This document shows, piece by piece, positions 27,837 to 36,088 of a stretch of 64,000 nucleotides of DNA. The stretch covers positions 124,001 to 188,000 of the forward strand of contig CBDDCC010000016.1 of NCBI GenBank assembly GCA_965225935.1, given 5' to 3'. The position numbers and the translations under genes were made by a program. How positions within the stretch are numbered: the first letter of the stretch is position 1; each line of letters starts with the position of its first letter. The notes below the pieces were generated by a model that searched no databases, was not told the origin of the DNA, and saw nothing but the letters and a program-made list of their open reading frames with translations. This DNA is from CALJXB01 sp965225935 (GTDB taxonomy: Bacteria > Pseudomonadota > Alphaproteobacteria > Kiloniellales > JAKSDN01).

Positions 27837-28336
27837 TTATTCCAATAGCTTGCAAACGTTTCGAGGCGGCGCTGAACCCTCGGTAGTCAAAACGAAATCT
27901 CACGGGAGCTCCAGTGAAGATCCCCCGTCGGCGCTGCAACGCCACGCACACCATCCTACAGCGGCGCCCATTCTAGCGATACTCAGCCCAAATGTAGCCA
28001 CCTAACACGGCACCTTTCGCGGAGTGCAAGATCCATGCCATGTCAGCGCGCGCCCCGACAGCCCCAGCCTCAGCCCGACTCCGCACCGGGTCGTTCCTCC
28101 CATAGCATGCGGCTCGAGGTGGCATCAAATCCTGGCTCGGTTGACATTCTTGGCCTTGCGACGCTTATGGGACGCTTGGTCTGGTGATCGGCCGGTGCGC
28201 TTGGCCGCGCCTCCACAGGCTGCCGGGTGAGCTGCGGCTGAGTCTCTACCCGGCGATGGAGCAAGCCGGAGCAACCGAGTACAGTGACGATCTGAAGGCC
28301 AAGTCCAAGCATCCTGTATGATTGACAATCGCCGCA
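27837..28336. other. Divergent regulatory region between export operon and aminotransferase
   Basis: 500 bases without a credible gene, separating the leftward kps operon from rightward sugar-modification genes. Promoters for both are expected here. I see no clear JUMPstart/ops element, riboswitch or strong hairpin. Confidence 0.5.
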
Positions 28337-29473
28337 ATGAATTCCCAGCCCCAGCCTATCCCCTTCGTCGACCTCGCGACCCAGCGCAATCGCGTGCGTG
28401 CGCGGGTCGAGGAGGGCTGGCGGAAGGTGCTCGACCACGGGATCTATATCATGGGCCCCGAGGTGCGCGAGCTCGAGGCGCAGCTCGCCGCTTACTGCGG
28501 GGTCGCCGAGGTCATCACCTGCTCCAACGGCACCGACGCCCTCTGGCTGCCCATGCTGGCCCTGGGGGTGGGGCCGGGGGACGCGGTCTTCCTGCCCAGC
28601 TGGACCTTCACCGCGACAGCGGAGGCGGTCTGCCTGACCGGGGCCTCGACGGTCTTCGTGGACGTGGACCCGGCTTTCTTCAACCTGGATCCCGGCAGCC
28701 TCGAGGCGGCCATCGGGGCGGTGAGGAACGACGGCTGCCTCACACCCAAGGCGGTGATCCCGGTTGACCTCTTCGGTATGGTGGCGGACTACGAGGCGAT
28801 CAACGCCATCGCCCGGGACAACGGCCTCGCGGTCGTAGCCGACGCGGCCCAGTCTTTCGGCGCCTCCCACGGGAACCGCCGGGTGGGGGGCCTCGCCGAC
28901 GTGACGGCCACCAGCTTCTTCCCGGCCAAGCCGCTCGGCTGCTGGGGCGATGGCGGTGCCATCTTCACCGACGACCCGGAGACCGCCGAGGTGATCCGCT
29001 CGATCCGGGTCCACGGTCGCGGCAAGGACAAGTACGACAACGTACGCGTCGGCACCAACGCCCGGCTCGACACCCTCCAGGCCGTGGTGCTGCTGGCCAA
29101 GCTGGAAATCTTCGAGGAAGAGATGCAGCTACGAGCCGAGGCGGCCGCTCGCTACGCCGAGGGGCTGGAAGGGCTGGTGACACCCCCCCAGGTGCCGCCC
29201 GGAACCACCCCGGCTTGGGCCTACTACACGGTCAGGAGCGCGCGCCGCAACCATCTGAAGGAGGGCCTGGGCGCGCTCGGTATCCCGACCCAGATCTACT
29301 ACCCCTGGCCGCTCCACCTGCAGCCGCCCTACGGCGACTACCCGGCCGACCCGCGCGGCCTGCCGGTGACCGAACGGCTCGCGGGCGAGGTGCTCAGCCT
29401 CCCCATGCACCCCTACCTGGACCCGCCCACGCAGAACCGCATCTGCGCGGCCGTGCGGGATGTGCTCGGCTGA
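28337..29473 (+). CDS. DegT/DnrJ/EryC1-family sugar aminotransferase (WbpE/GnnB-like)
   Basis: 378 residues from ATG 28337. PLP-dependent fold type I enzyme. A GTDALWLPMLAL segment binds the cofactor phosphate, ADAAQSFGAS carries the pyridine-binding Asp, and the Schiff-base Lys is in FFPAKPLGCWGDGGA. This last motif matches WbpE-type enzymes that aminate C3 of UDP-3-keto-GlcNAc or its uronic acid. A partner Gfo/Idh dehydrogenase (33773) and a beta-helix acyltransferase (33097) lie 4-5 kb away, as expected for a 2,3-diamino sugar pathway. High GC, unlike the region to the left of 22 kb. Confidence 0.88.
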   Translation: MNSQPQPIPFVDLATQRNRVRARVEEGWRKVLDHGIYIMGPEVRELEAQLAAYCGVAEVITCSNGTDALWLPMLALGVGPGDAVFLPSWTFTATAEAVCLTGASTVFVDVDPAFFNLDPGSLEAAIGAVRNDGCLTPKAVIPVDLFGMVADYEAINAIARDNGLAVVADAAQSFGASHGNRRVGGLADVTATSFFPAKPLGCWGDGGAIFTDDPETAEVIRSIRVHGRGKDKYDNVRVGTNARLDTLQAVVLLAKLEIFEEEMQLRAEAAARYAEGLEGLVTPPQVPPGTTPAWAYYTVRSARRNHLKEGLGALGIPTQIYYPWPLHLQPPYGDYPADPRGLPVTERLAGEVLSLPMHPYLDPPTQNRICAAVRDVLG

Positions 29474-29483
29474 CGGCAGGCGC

Positions 29484-30758
29484 ATGACGCCTCAACTCGC
29501 GATCTGCATCGTCGCCTACAAAGATCTCGGCCTCAACATGCGCGTTGCGCGTCAAGTTGAGACGCTGTTGGCCCGTGGCCATCATGTGACTGTGGTCGCT
29601 TTCAAGCGGCCGGATCCAGCCTCGCTGCCTGAGAGCCGACACCTGTCGATTCTGGAGACGGGCGTGCCAAGAATGCCGGCAATGATGTCCTTGACCGGCT
29701 GGCTGTGGCGGGCGCTGCCCGCGCCGCTTGGACTTGCCGGGGCAAGCCATCTTGCCGACACCCTGGCTGTCGCGAACAAGACACGGTGTCAGCAGTTCAT
29801 GAGGCAGGCCTTGAACAGTGTTGCGGGCGAGCGCTTCGATCTCGTTCAGGGCCATCATGAGAAGTCCCTCATCGCAGCACAGGCGATCGCCCGGAGCAGC
29901 GGCGCGCGTCTGTTGTTCGATGCCGTAGAGATACCGTTCGCAGAGGAACTCAATCCGCTAGAGGCAGATCTACTGACCTTGCGCAAGATCGAGATAGAGC
30001 GCGAGCGCAGTATCGCCCTGGGCGCTGACGGCTGGGCGACTGTCAACGATTCGATCGCGGATCTGGCAGTCGAGCGATTCCACGTGCAGCGGCCCACAGT
30101 GGTGCGTAACTGCCTTCCTCTTCGGTCGAACAAGACTGGCGCATGCCTCAAGGCGGACCTGGGATTGGGCCAGTCGGACCGCGTCCTGGTGTACCTGAAC
30201 AGTGTGCGCAGGGGCGAGGGTTTGGGGCTCTTGATAGAGGCCCTGGCACGGCTGCCGGACAATGTTCACCTCGCGATGCTAAGTCCTGTGACCCACAAGG
30301 ACGTCGCACGCAACGTCGCTCGCCGTGCCGAACGCTTGCGTGTTGACAATCGCGTGCATCACTTGCCACTCCAGCCGCCGAGCGAAGTGTCGGCCTACAT
30401 TCGAAACGCGGACCTGGGAGTCGTTCCGCGCCAAGGCGACGGAGAAAACATGCGCCTCAGCTTGCCGAACCGAGTGTTTCTCCTGATTGCTGCGGGCTTG
30501 CCGCTGGCGGTCTCGCGCTTGCCGGAGATTGCCGGTCTGGTGCGCGAGCATGGCATAGGTGCGGTCTTCGACGAGAGCGATCCGGCAAGCATCGCGACGA
30601 CTGTTGTCGAGCTTCTGACGCCGGAACGCCTGGCCGCAACCAAGCAGGCGGTGGCGCAGGCCTCAGAGACGCTCAACTGGGAGCAGGAATCGCAAATGTA
30701 CGTAGCTTGCGTCGAAGAGTTGGCGGCAGCGGACGAGAGGGTTCGCCGCAGGGCCTGA
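29484..30758 (+). CDS. GT4 glycosyltransferase
   Basis: 424 residues from ATG 29484, ten bases after the aminotransferase stop. N-terminal QLAICIVAYKDLGLNMRVAR and RGHHVTVVAF; then ARLLFDAVEIPFAEE, PTVVRNCLPLR; donor domain with RVLVYLNSVRRGEGLGLLIE, LPNRVFLLIAAGLPLAVS and a closing LNWEQES. Same subgroup as 22090-23568 and the rearranged 19145-20494. It is probably co-transcribed with the aminotransferase. Donor and acceptor cannot be told from sequence. Confidence 0.85.
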   Translation: MTPQLAICIVAYKDLGLNMRVARQVETLLARGHHVTVVAFKRPDPASLPESRHLSILETGVPRMPAMMSLTGWLWRALPAPLGLAGASHLADTLAVANKTRCQQFMRQALNSVAGERFDLVQGHHEKSLIAAQAIARSSGARLLFDAVEIPFAEELNPLEADLLTLRKIEIERERSIALGADGWATVNDSIADLAVERFHVQRPTVVRNCLPLRSNKTGACLKADLGLGQSDRVLVYLNSVRRGEGLGLLIEALARLPDNVHLAMLSPVTHKDVARNVARRAERLRVDNRVHHLPLQPPSEVSAYIRNADLGVVPRQGDGENMRLSLPNRVFLLIAAGLPLAVSRLPEIAGLVREHGIGAVFDESDPASIATTVVELLTPERLAATKQAVAQASETLNWEQESQMYVACVEELAAADERVRRRA

Positions 30759-30813
30759 ACGCTGATCCCCCAATGTGTCGGCCCAAATGGACGGGCGATG
30801 TCGCAATGTCTGT

Positions 30814-31902
30814 TCAGCGCGGTATTTGGGAGGTCCCGGGCGAGTCCTGCCCGATGGGCGTCTCCACCGGATGCTCGAAGGCCCGTCCGCCCGCCGCCTC
30901 GGCCTTGCGGTCCCGGTGGCGCCAGTAGGCCTGGTAGATCCGGTAGCGCAGGCGGGCGAGTGCTGGAAAGTCGAGGCCGGGCAGGGGGTTGAAGGGATTG
31001 ACCCGCGAATAGCCCCAGATCTCCAGCCGCGTGGCCTGCGCCGCCGCCTGGCCGCGGCAGTGGAGGCCGAAGGTGTTGGCGAGGATGAGCGTGTTGCGGG
31101 GCACCCGGAAGGCGACCGGCTGCGGCAGGCCGAGCTCCTCCAGGTCGCCGGCGTGGAAGCGGAAGGAGCCGTCCTCCGAGTGGCCGTCCTTCAGGTCTCG
31201 GGCCCTCAGGCTCATGCGGTACTCCCACTTGAGCCGCTTCCAGGTGAGCCGATGGGAGCCCGGCACGTAGGTCAGCGGGCCCTTGTCGGTGCCTACGTCG
31301 TCGAGATAGAGCCAGCTCTTCATGGTCGGGTGGAAGGTGTCGGCGTGGAGGGTCTTCTGAGGGTCCTCGGCGTCCGTCACGGCCTGGTTCAGGATCTTCT
31401 GGATGAAGAAGGCCGGACGGCCGTTGGTCGCACCGCAGAAGCGGTGGAGCCGCCGGTAGTCGGCCCGGCCGAGCAGCTTGCGGCAGGCCGGCAGGGTGGC
31501 GAGGGCGGTCTCATCCAGCAGCACGAAGTGGGTGCAGGTGTCCCCCTCGACGTACTCCCGCACCGGCCCGTCGAAACGCCGCACCTCGTCTACCAGCGCC
31601 TCGAACAGTTCAGGCGGCAGGAAATCCCGCTTGACCAGATAGCCGTCGGCGAGATAGGCGCGGCGCTCCTCGGCTCCCAGCAGCGGTGCGAGCTGCAGCC
31701 AGCGCAGGCGCGCTGCGGCATGGGCCAGAGCGAGGCGGACCGCGTGGAGGCCCAGCCGGTTCAGCAGGGGACTGCCGATCACCGGATTGCGGCGGAAGGA
31801 CTTGGCCTTGGTGAGCACCTGCAGGGTCCAGAACGGCAGGCCGAGGGCCGTCGCCAGGACTCCCCGCGCCTGGGGCTCGTCAGTGCTCGGAGAAGCGGCC
31901 AC
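30814..31902 (-). CDS. Phytanoyl-CoA dioxygenase (PhyH) family oxygenase
   Basis: 362 residues from GTG 31902. Fe(II)/2-oxoglutarate-dependent double-stranded beta-helix: the metal-binding HxD is in TLHADTFHPT, GPLTYVPGSHRLTW follows, and the distal His is in TFGLHCRGQA with an Arg further on (ATRLEIWG) to hold 2-oxoglutarate. The N-terminal 80 residues are helical and basic. Members hydroxylate fatty acyl groups and many secondary metabolites. The gene starts 11 bases after an LpxC paralogue on the same strand, so a lipid or acylated sugar substrate is a fair guess. Confidence 0.8.
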   Translation of the reverse strand: MAASPSTDEPQARGVLATALGLPFWTLQVLTKAKSFRRNPVIGSPLLNRLGLHAVRLALAHAAARLRWLQLAPLLGAEERRAYLADGYLVKRDFLPPELFEALVDEVRRFDGPVREYVEGDTCTHFVLLDETALATLPACRKLLGRADYRRLHRFCGATNGRPAFFIQKILNQAVTDAEDPQKTLHADTFHPTMKSWLYLDDVGTDKGPLTYVPGSHRLTWKRLKWEYRMSLRARDLKDGHSEDGSFRFHAGDLEELGLPQPVAFRVPRNTLILANTFGLHCRGQAAAQATRLEIWGYSRVNPFNPLPGLDFPALARLRYRIYQAYWRHRDRKAEAAGGRAFEHPVETPIGQDSPGTSQIPR

Positions 31903-31913
31903 CGGCGCGCTCC

Positions 31914-32936
31914 TCAGGCCGGCAGGGCGGCCGCTGCGGGCTGCCGCGAGGTATCCGGGTCAACCCACTCCCAGGCCCCTTCGCTGGCGAACAGCTTCCG
32001 CAGGATCGCGGTGTTGTAGCAGTGCCCGGCGGTGGCGGCCGTCACCCGGGCCTGCAGAGGCGCCCCGGCCAGCGCCAGGTCCCCGACCAGGTCGAGCACC
32101 CGGTGCTTCACCAGTTCGTCCTCTGAGCGCAGGCCGCCGCGGTTGAGGACGAAGCGGTTCAGCAAGACCACAGCGCTACGGAACGAGGCCCCTCGCAGGA
32201 AGGGGATGAGGCGCAGCTTGCCCAGGACCAGCGGCAGGCCGATCTGCGCCAAATGCCCAAAGGTTCTGGCCTCGGCGATGGACTCGCGCACCACCTGCGG
32301 CGTGATCGAACCGCGCCAGGTGGATCGTCCGAAGCCGGGCAGCACCAGGGTGAGATCGACGCTGAGCTTCTCCGCCGGCTCCAGGCGGATGAGCCGCTCG
32401 CCCTCGCGGATCTCCACCGGTTGGAGCACTCGCAGGCTGCGCCGCACCTCATCCAGCTCGCGGACACCCGCCCGGGCCAGAAGCTCGACGAAGGGCGCCG
32501 CGCTGCCGTCCAGGATGGGGATCTCGTCCCCTTCGACCTCGATCACTAGGTTGTCAATCCCCGAGGCGTAGACCGCGGCCATGAGGTGCTCCACCGTGCG
32601 CAGCCGGCAGCCGTTCTCGTTCGCGAGCGTGGTGCACAGCCGGCAGTCGGCGACGTTGCGCCAGCTTGCCCTGATGACCTCGCCCGGTCCCGGACCGTCG
32701 GTGCGCCGGAAGACGATCCCGCTGCCAGCTTCCGCAGGTTGCAGGCCGAGGCGCACTCGCTTCCCCGAATGGAGCGCCACACCCTCGCAGCCGACGCTCT
32801 CGGCGATCGTGCGTTGCCTCTCGATGGGATGCTGCGAGGGCGAAATCGTCTCTTCCCCGGCTCGTTCGCGCGGCCTGCATCCGCCGCTCGGCTGCCGCCT
32901 CGCTTGCCTCGGATGGCTCTGTGTGATTGATATCAC
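31914..32936 (-). CDS. LpxC-family deacetylase paralogue in polysaccharide locus
   Basis: 340 residues from GTG 32936; the first 35 residues are an extra Arg/Pro-rich stretch. LpxC removes the N-acetyl group from UDP-3-O-acyl-GlcNAc in lipid A synthesis. Zinc ligands are visible: His in VEHLMAAVYASG, and His and Asp in DELVKHRVLDLVGDLAL. The catalytic His is in TAGHCYN, where housekeeping LpxC usually has a KAGHxLN/H type sequence. FRRTDGP and EARTFG also fit. Housekeeping lpxC normally lies beside ftsZ; here it is followed by a PhyH oxygenase inside a capsule cluster. It may be a second, specialised copy acting on an acylated amino sugar. Confidence 0.82.
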   Translation of the reverse strand: MISITQSHPRQARRQPSGGCRPRERAGEETISPSQHPIERQRTIAESVGCEGVALHSGKRVRLGLQPAEAGSGIVFRRTDGPGPGEVIRASWRNVADCRLCTTLANENGCRLRTVEHLMAAVYASGIDNLVIEVEGDEIPILDGSAAPFVELLARAGVRELDEVRRSLRVLQPVEIREGERLIRLEPAEKLSVDLTLVLPGFGRSTWRGSITPQVVRESIAEARTFGHLAQIGLPLVLGKLRLIPFLRGASFRSAVVLLNRFVLNRGGLRSEDELVKHRVLDLVGDLALAGAPLQARVTAATAGHCYNTAILRKLFASEGAWEWVDPDTSRQPAAAALPA

Positions 32937-33096
32937 GACGGTTTCGGCTTGTCATCGACGGCACTGGGGCGCATCGGGGCAGACACAGCGGGAATGGCAT
33001 GGGGAGACACTCGGCGAGATATCCCTGGTTCGGCTCGGGGGCGGAGACTCACAGCGGCGCCTCAGTGTCGCGACGTGGCCTCGGAGGGCCGAGCCG

Positions 33097-33717
33097 GTGA
33101 GCGAGCATTTCATGACGGCGGGGGCGGACTGCGAGGTGCAGCCGGGTGCCCAGGTCGGCCTCAGGTACCGGGAGGACTGCCGGCCCGTGCGCCTCGGTGA
33201 CCACGCCCGCATCCGCAGCGGCGCGGTCATCTACGCCGACGTGACGGCGGGCGATCACTTTCAGACCGGCCACAACACGGTCATCCGCGGCGAGACCGAG
33301 ATCGGTGACCACGTGCTGGTGGGCACCAACTCGGTGATCGAGGGTCAGGTCCGAATCGCCAGCTTCGTGAAGATTCAGGCCTGCTGCTTCATCCCCACCC
33401 ACGTGGAGATCGCCGAGCGGGTCTTCATCGGGCCCCAGGTCACCCTGACCAACGACCGCTATCCCCTGAAGATGCGGGAGCGCTACGAGCCGCAGGGCAT
33501 CGTGCTCGAGGCCGACGTGACCCTGGGGGCGGGCGTCGTGGTCTGTCCCGGCGTTCGCATCGGCGCGGGATCCTTCGTCGCGGCGGGCGCGGTGGTGACC
33601 AAGGACGTGCCCGCCGGGACCCTGGTGGTTGGCGTTCCCGGCCGGCACCAGCCCCTGCCGGACAAGCTGGGGGAGCCCAACATGGCGCTCTCCTGGCGAC
33701 CCTATCTCAACGCCTGA
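33097..33717 (+). CDS. Left-handed beta-helix acyltransferase (WbpD-like)
   Basis: 206 residues from GTG 33097, with GGAGGG about 9 bases upstream. Hexapeptide repeats cover most of the protein, for example VRLGDHARIRSG, TEIGDHVLVGTNSVI, VTLGAGVVVCPGVRIGAGSF. Further family segments are CFIPTHVEIAERVFIGPQVT, LTNDRYPLK and VVGVPGR. WbpD-type enzymes transfer acetyl from acetyl-CoA to the 3-amino group of UDP-GlcNAc3N-uronic acid. It lies 55 bases before the Gfo/Idh dehydrogenase on the same strand. The open frame extends to 32581 but that part runs antisense to the LpxC gene. Confidence 0.82.
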   Translation: MSEHFMTAGADCEVQPGAQVGLRYREDCRPVRLGDHARIRSGAVIYADVTAGDHFQTGHNTVIRGETEIGDHVLVGTNSVIEGQVRIASFVKIQACCFIPTHVEIAERVFIGPQVTLTNDRYPLKMRERYEPQGIVLEADVTLGAGVVVCPGVRIGAGSFVAAGAVVTKDVPAGTLVVGVPGRHQPLPDKLGEPNMALSWRPYLNA

Positions 33718-33772
33718 GGAACACGGCCATGGCGCTCCGTAAGGACAAACCGAACGGCGAGTGGGAGCCGCA

Positions 33773-34834
33773 GTGAGCCTCAGGATCGCCATCCTCGGCT
33801 GCGGCAAGCAGGCCCGCAAGCATCTGGCCGGCCTCAAGAAGTGCGCCGGCGTCGAGCCGCTGCTGGCGGACGCGGTACCCGAACGCGCCGAAAGCCTCGC
33901 CCGGGAGCTGGACCTGGCCTGGGTCGAGGCGCCCGAAGAGGTCTACAGCGATCCTGGGATCGCCGCGGTCGCCATATGCACGCCGACCAGGACTCACGCG
34001 GCCCAGATCCGCCGAGCCCTGGCTGCCCACAAGGATTTCTTCTGCGAGAAGCCTCTCTGCGAGACCGCGGAGGAGGCCCGCGAGATCCGCGAGCACAGCG
34101 AGCGCTCGGACCGCATCGGCATGGTGGGGCAAATCTACCGCTTCGCGCCGGTCTTCGGGCGCGCCCGCGAGATTCTGGCGGGGGTCCGGGAGGAGGGACG
34201 CTGCCCGGCCCTCGGCAGGGTGACCGCGGCGCTGTTCCGCATCGGCGGCCGCGGCTCCCACGCCGCCTGGAAGCATCAGCGGGAGTCCGGTGGCGGGGCG
34301 GTCAACGAGATGCTGGTGCACATGCTCGACCTCGCCGTCTGGTATCTCGGCCCTCTCGAGCGTACTGAGGTCCTGGCCCAGGACATCCTGCGCCCCCGGC
34401 GCCTCATCGACTGGAAGCCGGTCGACGCCGACGCCGAGGACTTCGTGATCGTGCGCTCGGAGACGGCCTCGGGCATCCCGGTCTTCCTGCAGGCCGATCT
34501 GATCACCCCGGCCTTCGCTCAGATGATGGAGATCCAGGGCGAGAACGGCAGCTTCTTCGGCTCGATCCAGGCGAGCATGCCCCAGTACGTCCACACCCTC
34601 GCCGAGGCCGGCGGCTTTCCCGCCGGGCGCACTGACCTGCCTGCCCGGGAGGTCAACATGTTCGACCAGCAGATGGCCGCCTTCGTCGAGGCCATACGCA
34701 CCCGGCAGCGCAAGGATCAGGGCTCGCTCGAGGACTCTGTCCACGTCATGGAGGCCATGGAGGCGGTCCGCTTCCAGCTCCGTACAGCGAGCCCGAGACG
34801 GCACGAAACGCCGGGCAAGACCTTGGAAGCGTGA
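33773..34834 (+). CDS. Gfo/Idh/MocA-family sugar dehydrogenase (WbpB/GnnA-like)
   Basis: 353 residues from GTG 33773, with GGAG 6 bases upstream; GTG 33761 is in frame. NAD(P)-binding loop LGCGKQARKHLAG, then ICTPTRTHAAQI, the CEKPLCET motif with the EKP of this family, and an HMLDLAVWYLG helix that carries the catalytic Asp/His region. With the DegT aminotransferase (28337) and the acyltransferase (33097) it completes oxidation, amination and acylation at C3 of a UDP-GlcNAc-type sugar. No UDP-GlcNAc 6-dehydrogenase (WbpA) is in the window, so the substrate may be UDP-GlcNAc itself, as for GnnA. Confidence 0.85.
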   Translation: MSLRIAILGCGKQARKHLAGLKKCAGVEPLLADAVPERAESLARELDLAWVEAPEEVYSDPGIAAVAICTPTRTHAAQIRRALAAHKDFFCEKPLCETAEEAREIREHSERSDRIGMVGQIYRFAPVFGRAREILAGVREEGRCPALGRVTAALFRIGGRGSHAAWKHQRESGGGAVNEMLVHMLDLAVWYLGPLERTEVLAQDILRPRRLIDWKPVDADAEDFVIVRSETASGIPVFLQADLITPAFAQMMEIQGENGSFFGSIQASMPQYVHTLAEAGGFPAGRTDLPAREVNMFDQQMAAFVEAIRTRQRKDQGSLEDSVHVMEAMEAVRFQLRTASPRRHETPGKTLEA

Positions 34835-34864
34835 GGCGCTTCTCGTGCAGAGCTCGCCGCGTGG

Positions 34865-36037
34865 CTAGGCATGGGGCCGGGCGCGCAGCGCTGGCACTAG
34901 GCGCTCCGCCGCCGACGAGAAGGTGAAGCGCCGCGAGACCTCGAGGGCGCGTCGCGCGGCCCGATCGTAGAGGTCGGGGTCGCGGCAGACCCGAGTCAGG
35001 GCCGCGATCACGTCCTCGCGTGTGCCGGCAAAGAGGGGGTAGTCCTCGCCATAGAGTTCCTTGTGCATCTCGGTCGGATTGAGCAGGCAGGGCAGGCCGA
35101 GTGCGCCGTACTCCAGCAGCTTGGTTGAGAGTTCGACTGACCGATCCAGGGCCCTGTGGCGCCAGCCCAGCCCCACGTGAGCCTCGGCTGCCAGTGACAG
35201 GGCCTCGTCGCGGGCCCGGCCGCGATGCCAGACGAGCCCCGGTGTGCCTTCGAGGGCCTGGCGCATGCGGGTCTCGAACCGGCCGAAAGGGGACCACTGG
35301 AAACGGTCGCCGATGACCTGCAGCTCGGCCGGAAGCCCGGCGTCTGCGAGAGCGGCGGGTAGCACCGTCATCTCCAGGGAGTTCCAGAGCGGTGCGAATT
35401 TGCCGAGATAGACCAGCCGCAGGGTGTCGCCGGGTGCGGGCGCCTGATGCGGAGCGGGCTGGACCGCCTCATCGGGTATCATCGGCGGCAGCTGCACGCA
35501 GATGCCCTCGACCCCCGGACAGAGCCTCTGCAGATGTCGCTCCAGCGCCCGGGTCTGGCAGAGCATCCTGTGGGCCCGGGCGCAGATCCGCCGGGTCCGC
35601 CAGTGCCGCAGGGGACCGGCCGGGCGGCCCGGCTGGGGGATGTCGGTCAGATAGGCCCAAAGCCGAGGCGCGATTCGGGCGCTGGCGCTGGCGCGGGCCG
35701 CCGTGCGGGTGCCGCGGACGATGGCGAGGTCGAACGGGTCGCGCTCCAGCAGACGTTCCAGCGCCCGCACGGCGCCCCCTGCCGAGAGGCGGCCGCTCCG
35801 CCCGCGACCGGCCCAGCCTTCCGCCGTCGGGTCGATGATCCTCATATTCTCCAGGCCCTGCAGCGGCGCCAGCAGCAGTTCGCGGGCCGGCGCGGTCCAG
35901 GTCAGGAGGCTGACCCGCAGGCCCGCGCTGGCGAGGACCTGGGCGAGGGAGGCCAGCCAGACGGCGGAGCCGTCGATCCGGTTCAGGTCGACCTCGCCGA
36001 AGAGGGTGACGTGCAGGGGCTGCGCGCGGTCATCCAT
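34865..36037 (-). CDS. Glycosyltransferase, GT4-like
   Basis: 390 residues. GT-B fold: LHVTLFGEVDLNRIDGSAVW and the following Rossmann unit; DTLRLVYLGKFAPLWNSLEM opens the donor domain; SVELSTKLLEYGALGLPCLL holds the Glu that contacts the sugar nucleotide. Helical C-terminus ends RARPHA. It lies 51 bases downstream of 36089-37657 on the same strand, so the two should be co-transcribed. High GC. Sugar specificity is unknown. Confidence 0.82.
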   Translation of the reverse strand: MDDRAQPLHVTLFGEVDLNRIDGSAVWLASLAQVLASAGLRVSLLTWTAPARELLLAPLQGLENMRIIDPTAEGWAGRGRSGRLSAGGAVRALERLLERDPFDLAIVRGTRTAARASASARIAPRLWAYLTDIPQPGRPAGPLRHWRTRRICARAHRMLCQTRALERHLQRLCPGVEGICVQLPPMIPDEAVQPAPHQAPAPGDTLRLVYLGKFAPLWNSLEMTVLPAALADAGLPAELQVIGDRFQWSPFGRFETRMRQALEGTPGLVWHRGRARDEALSLAAEAHVGLGWRHRALDRSVELSTKLLEYGALGLPCLLNPTEMHKELYGEDYPLFAGTREDVIAALTRVCRDPDLYDRAARRALEVSRRFTFSSAAERLVPALRARPHA

Positions 36038-36088
36038 GGCGCTTGGGTCTTGCTGGGGAGATCGTCGGTCCCAAAGGCGAGGACTGCA

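Noticed and set aside
28070..29014. 314-codon minus-strand frame over the aminotransferase
   Set aside because: It is a shadow of the DegT aminotransferase gene, whose PLP and Lys motifs are clear on the plus strand.
32581..33096. N-terminal extension of the beta-helix acyltransferase frame
   Set aside because: It overlaps the LpxC paralogue on the other strand and has no hexapeptide repeats; GTG 33097 has a ribosome site.
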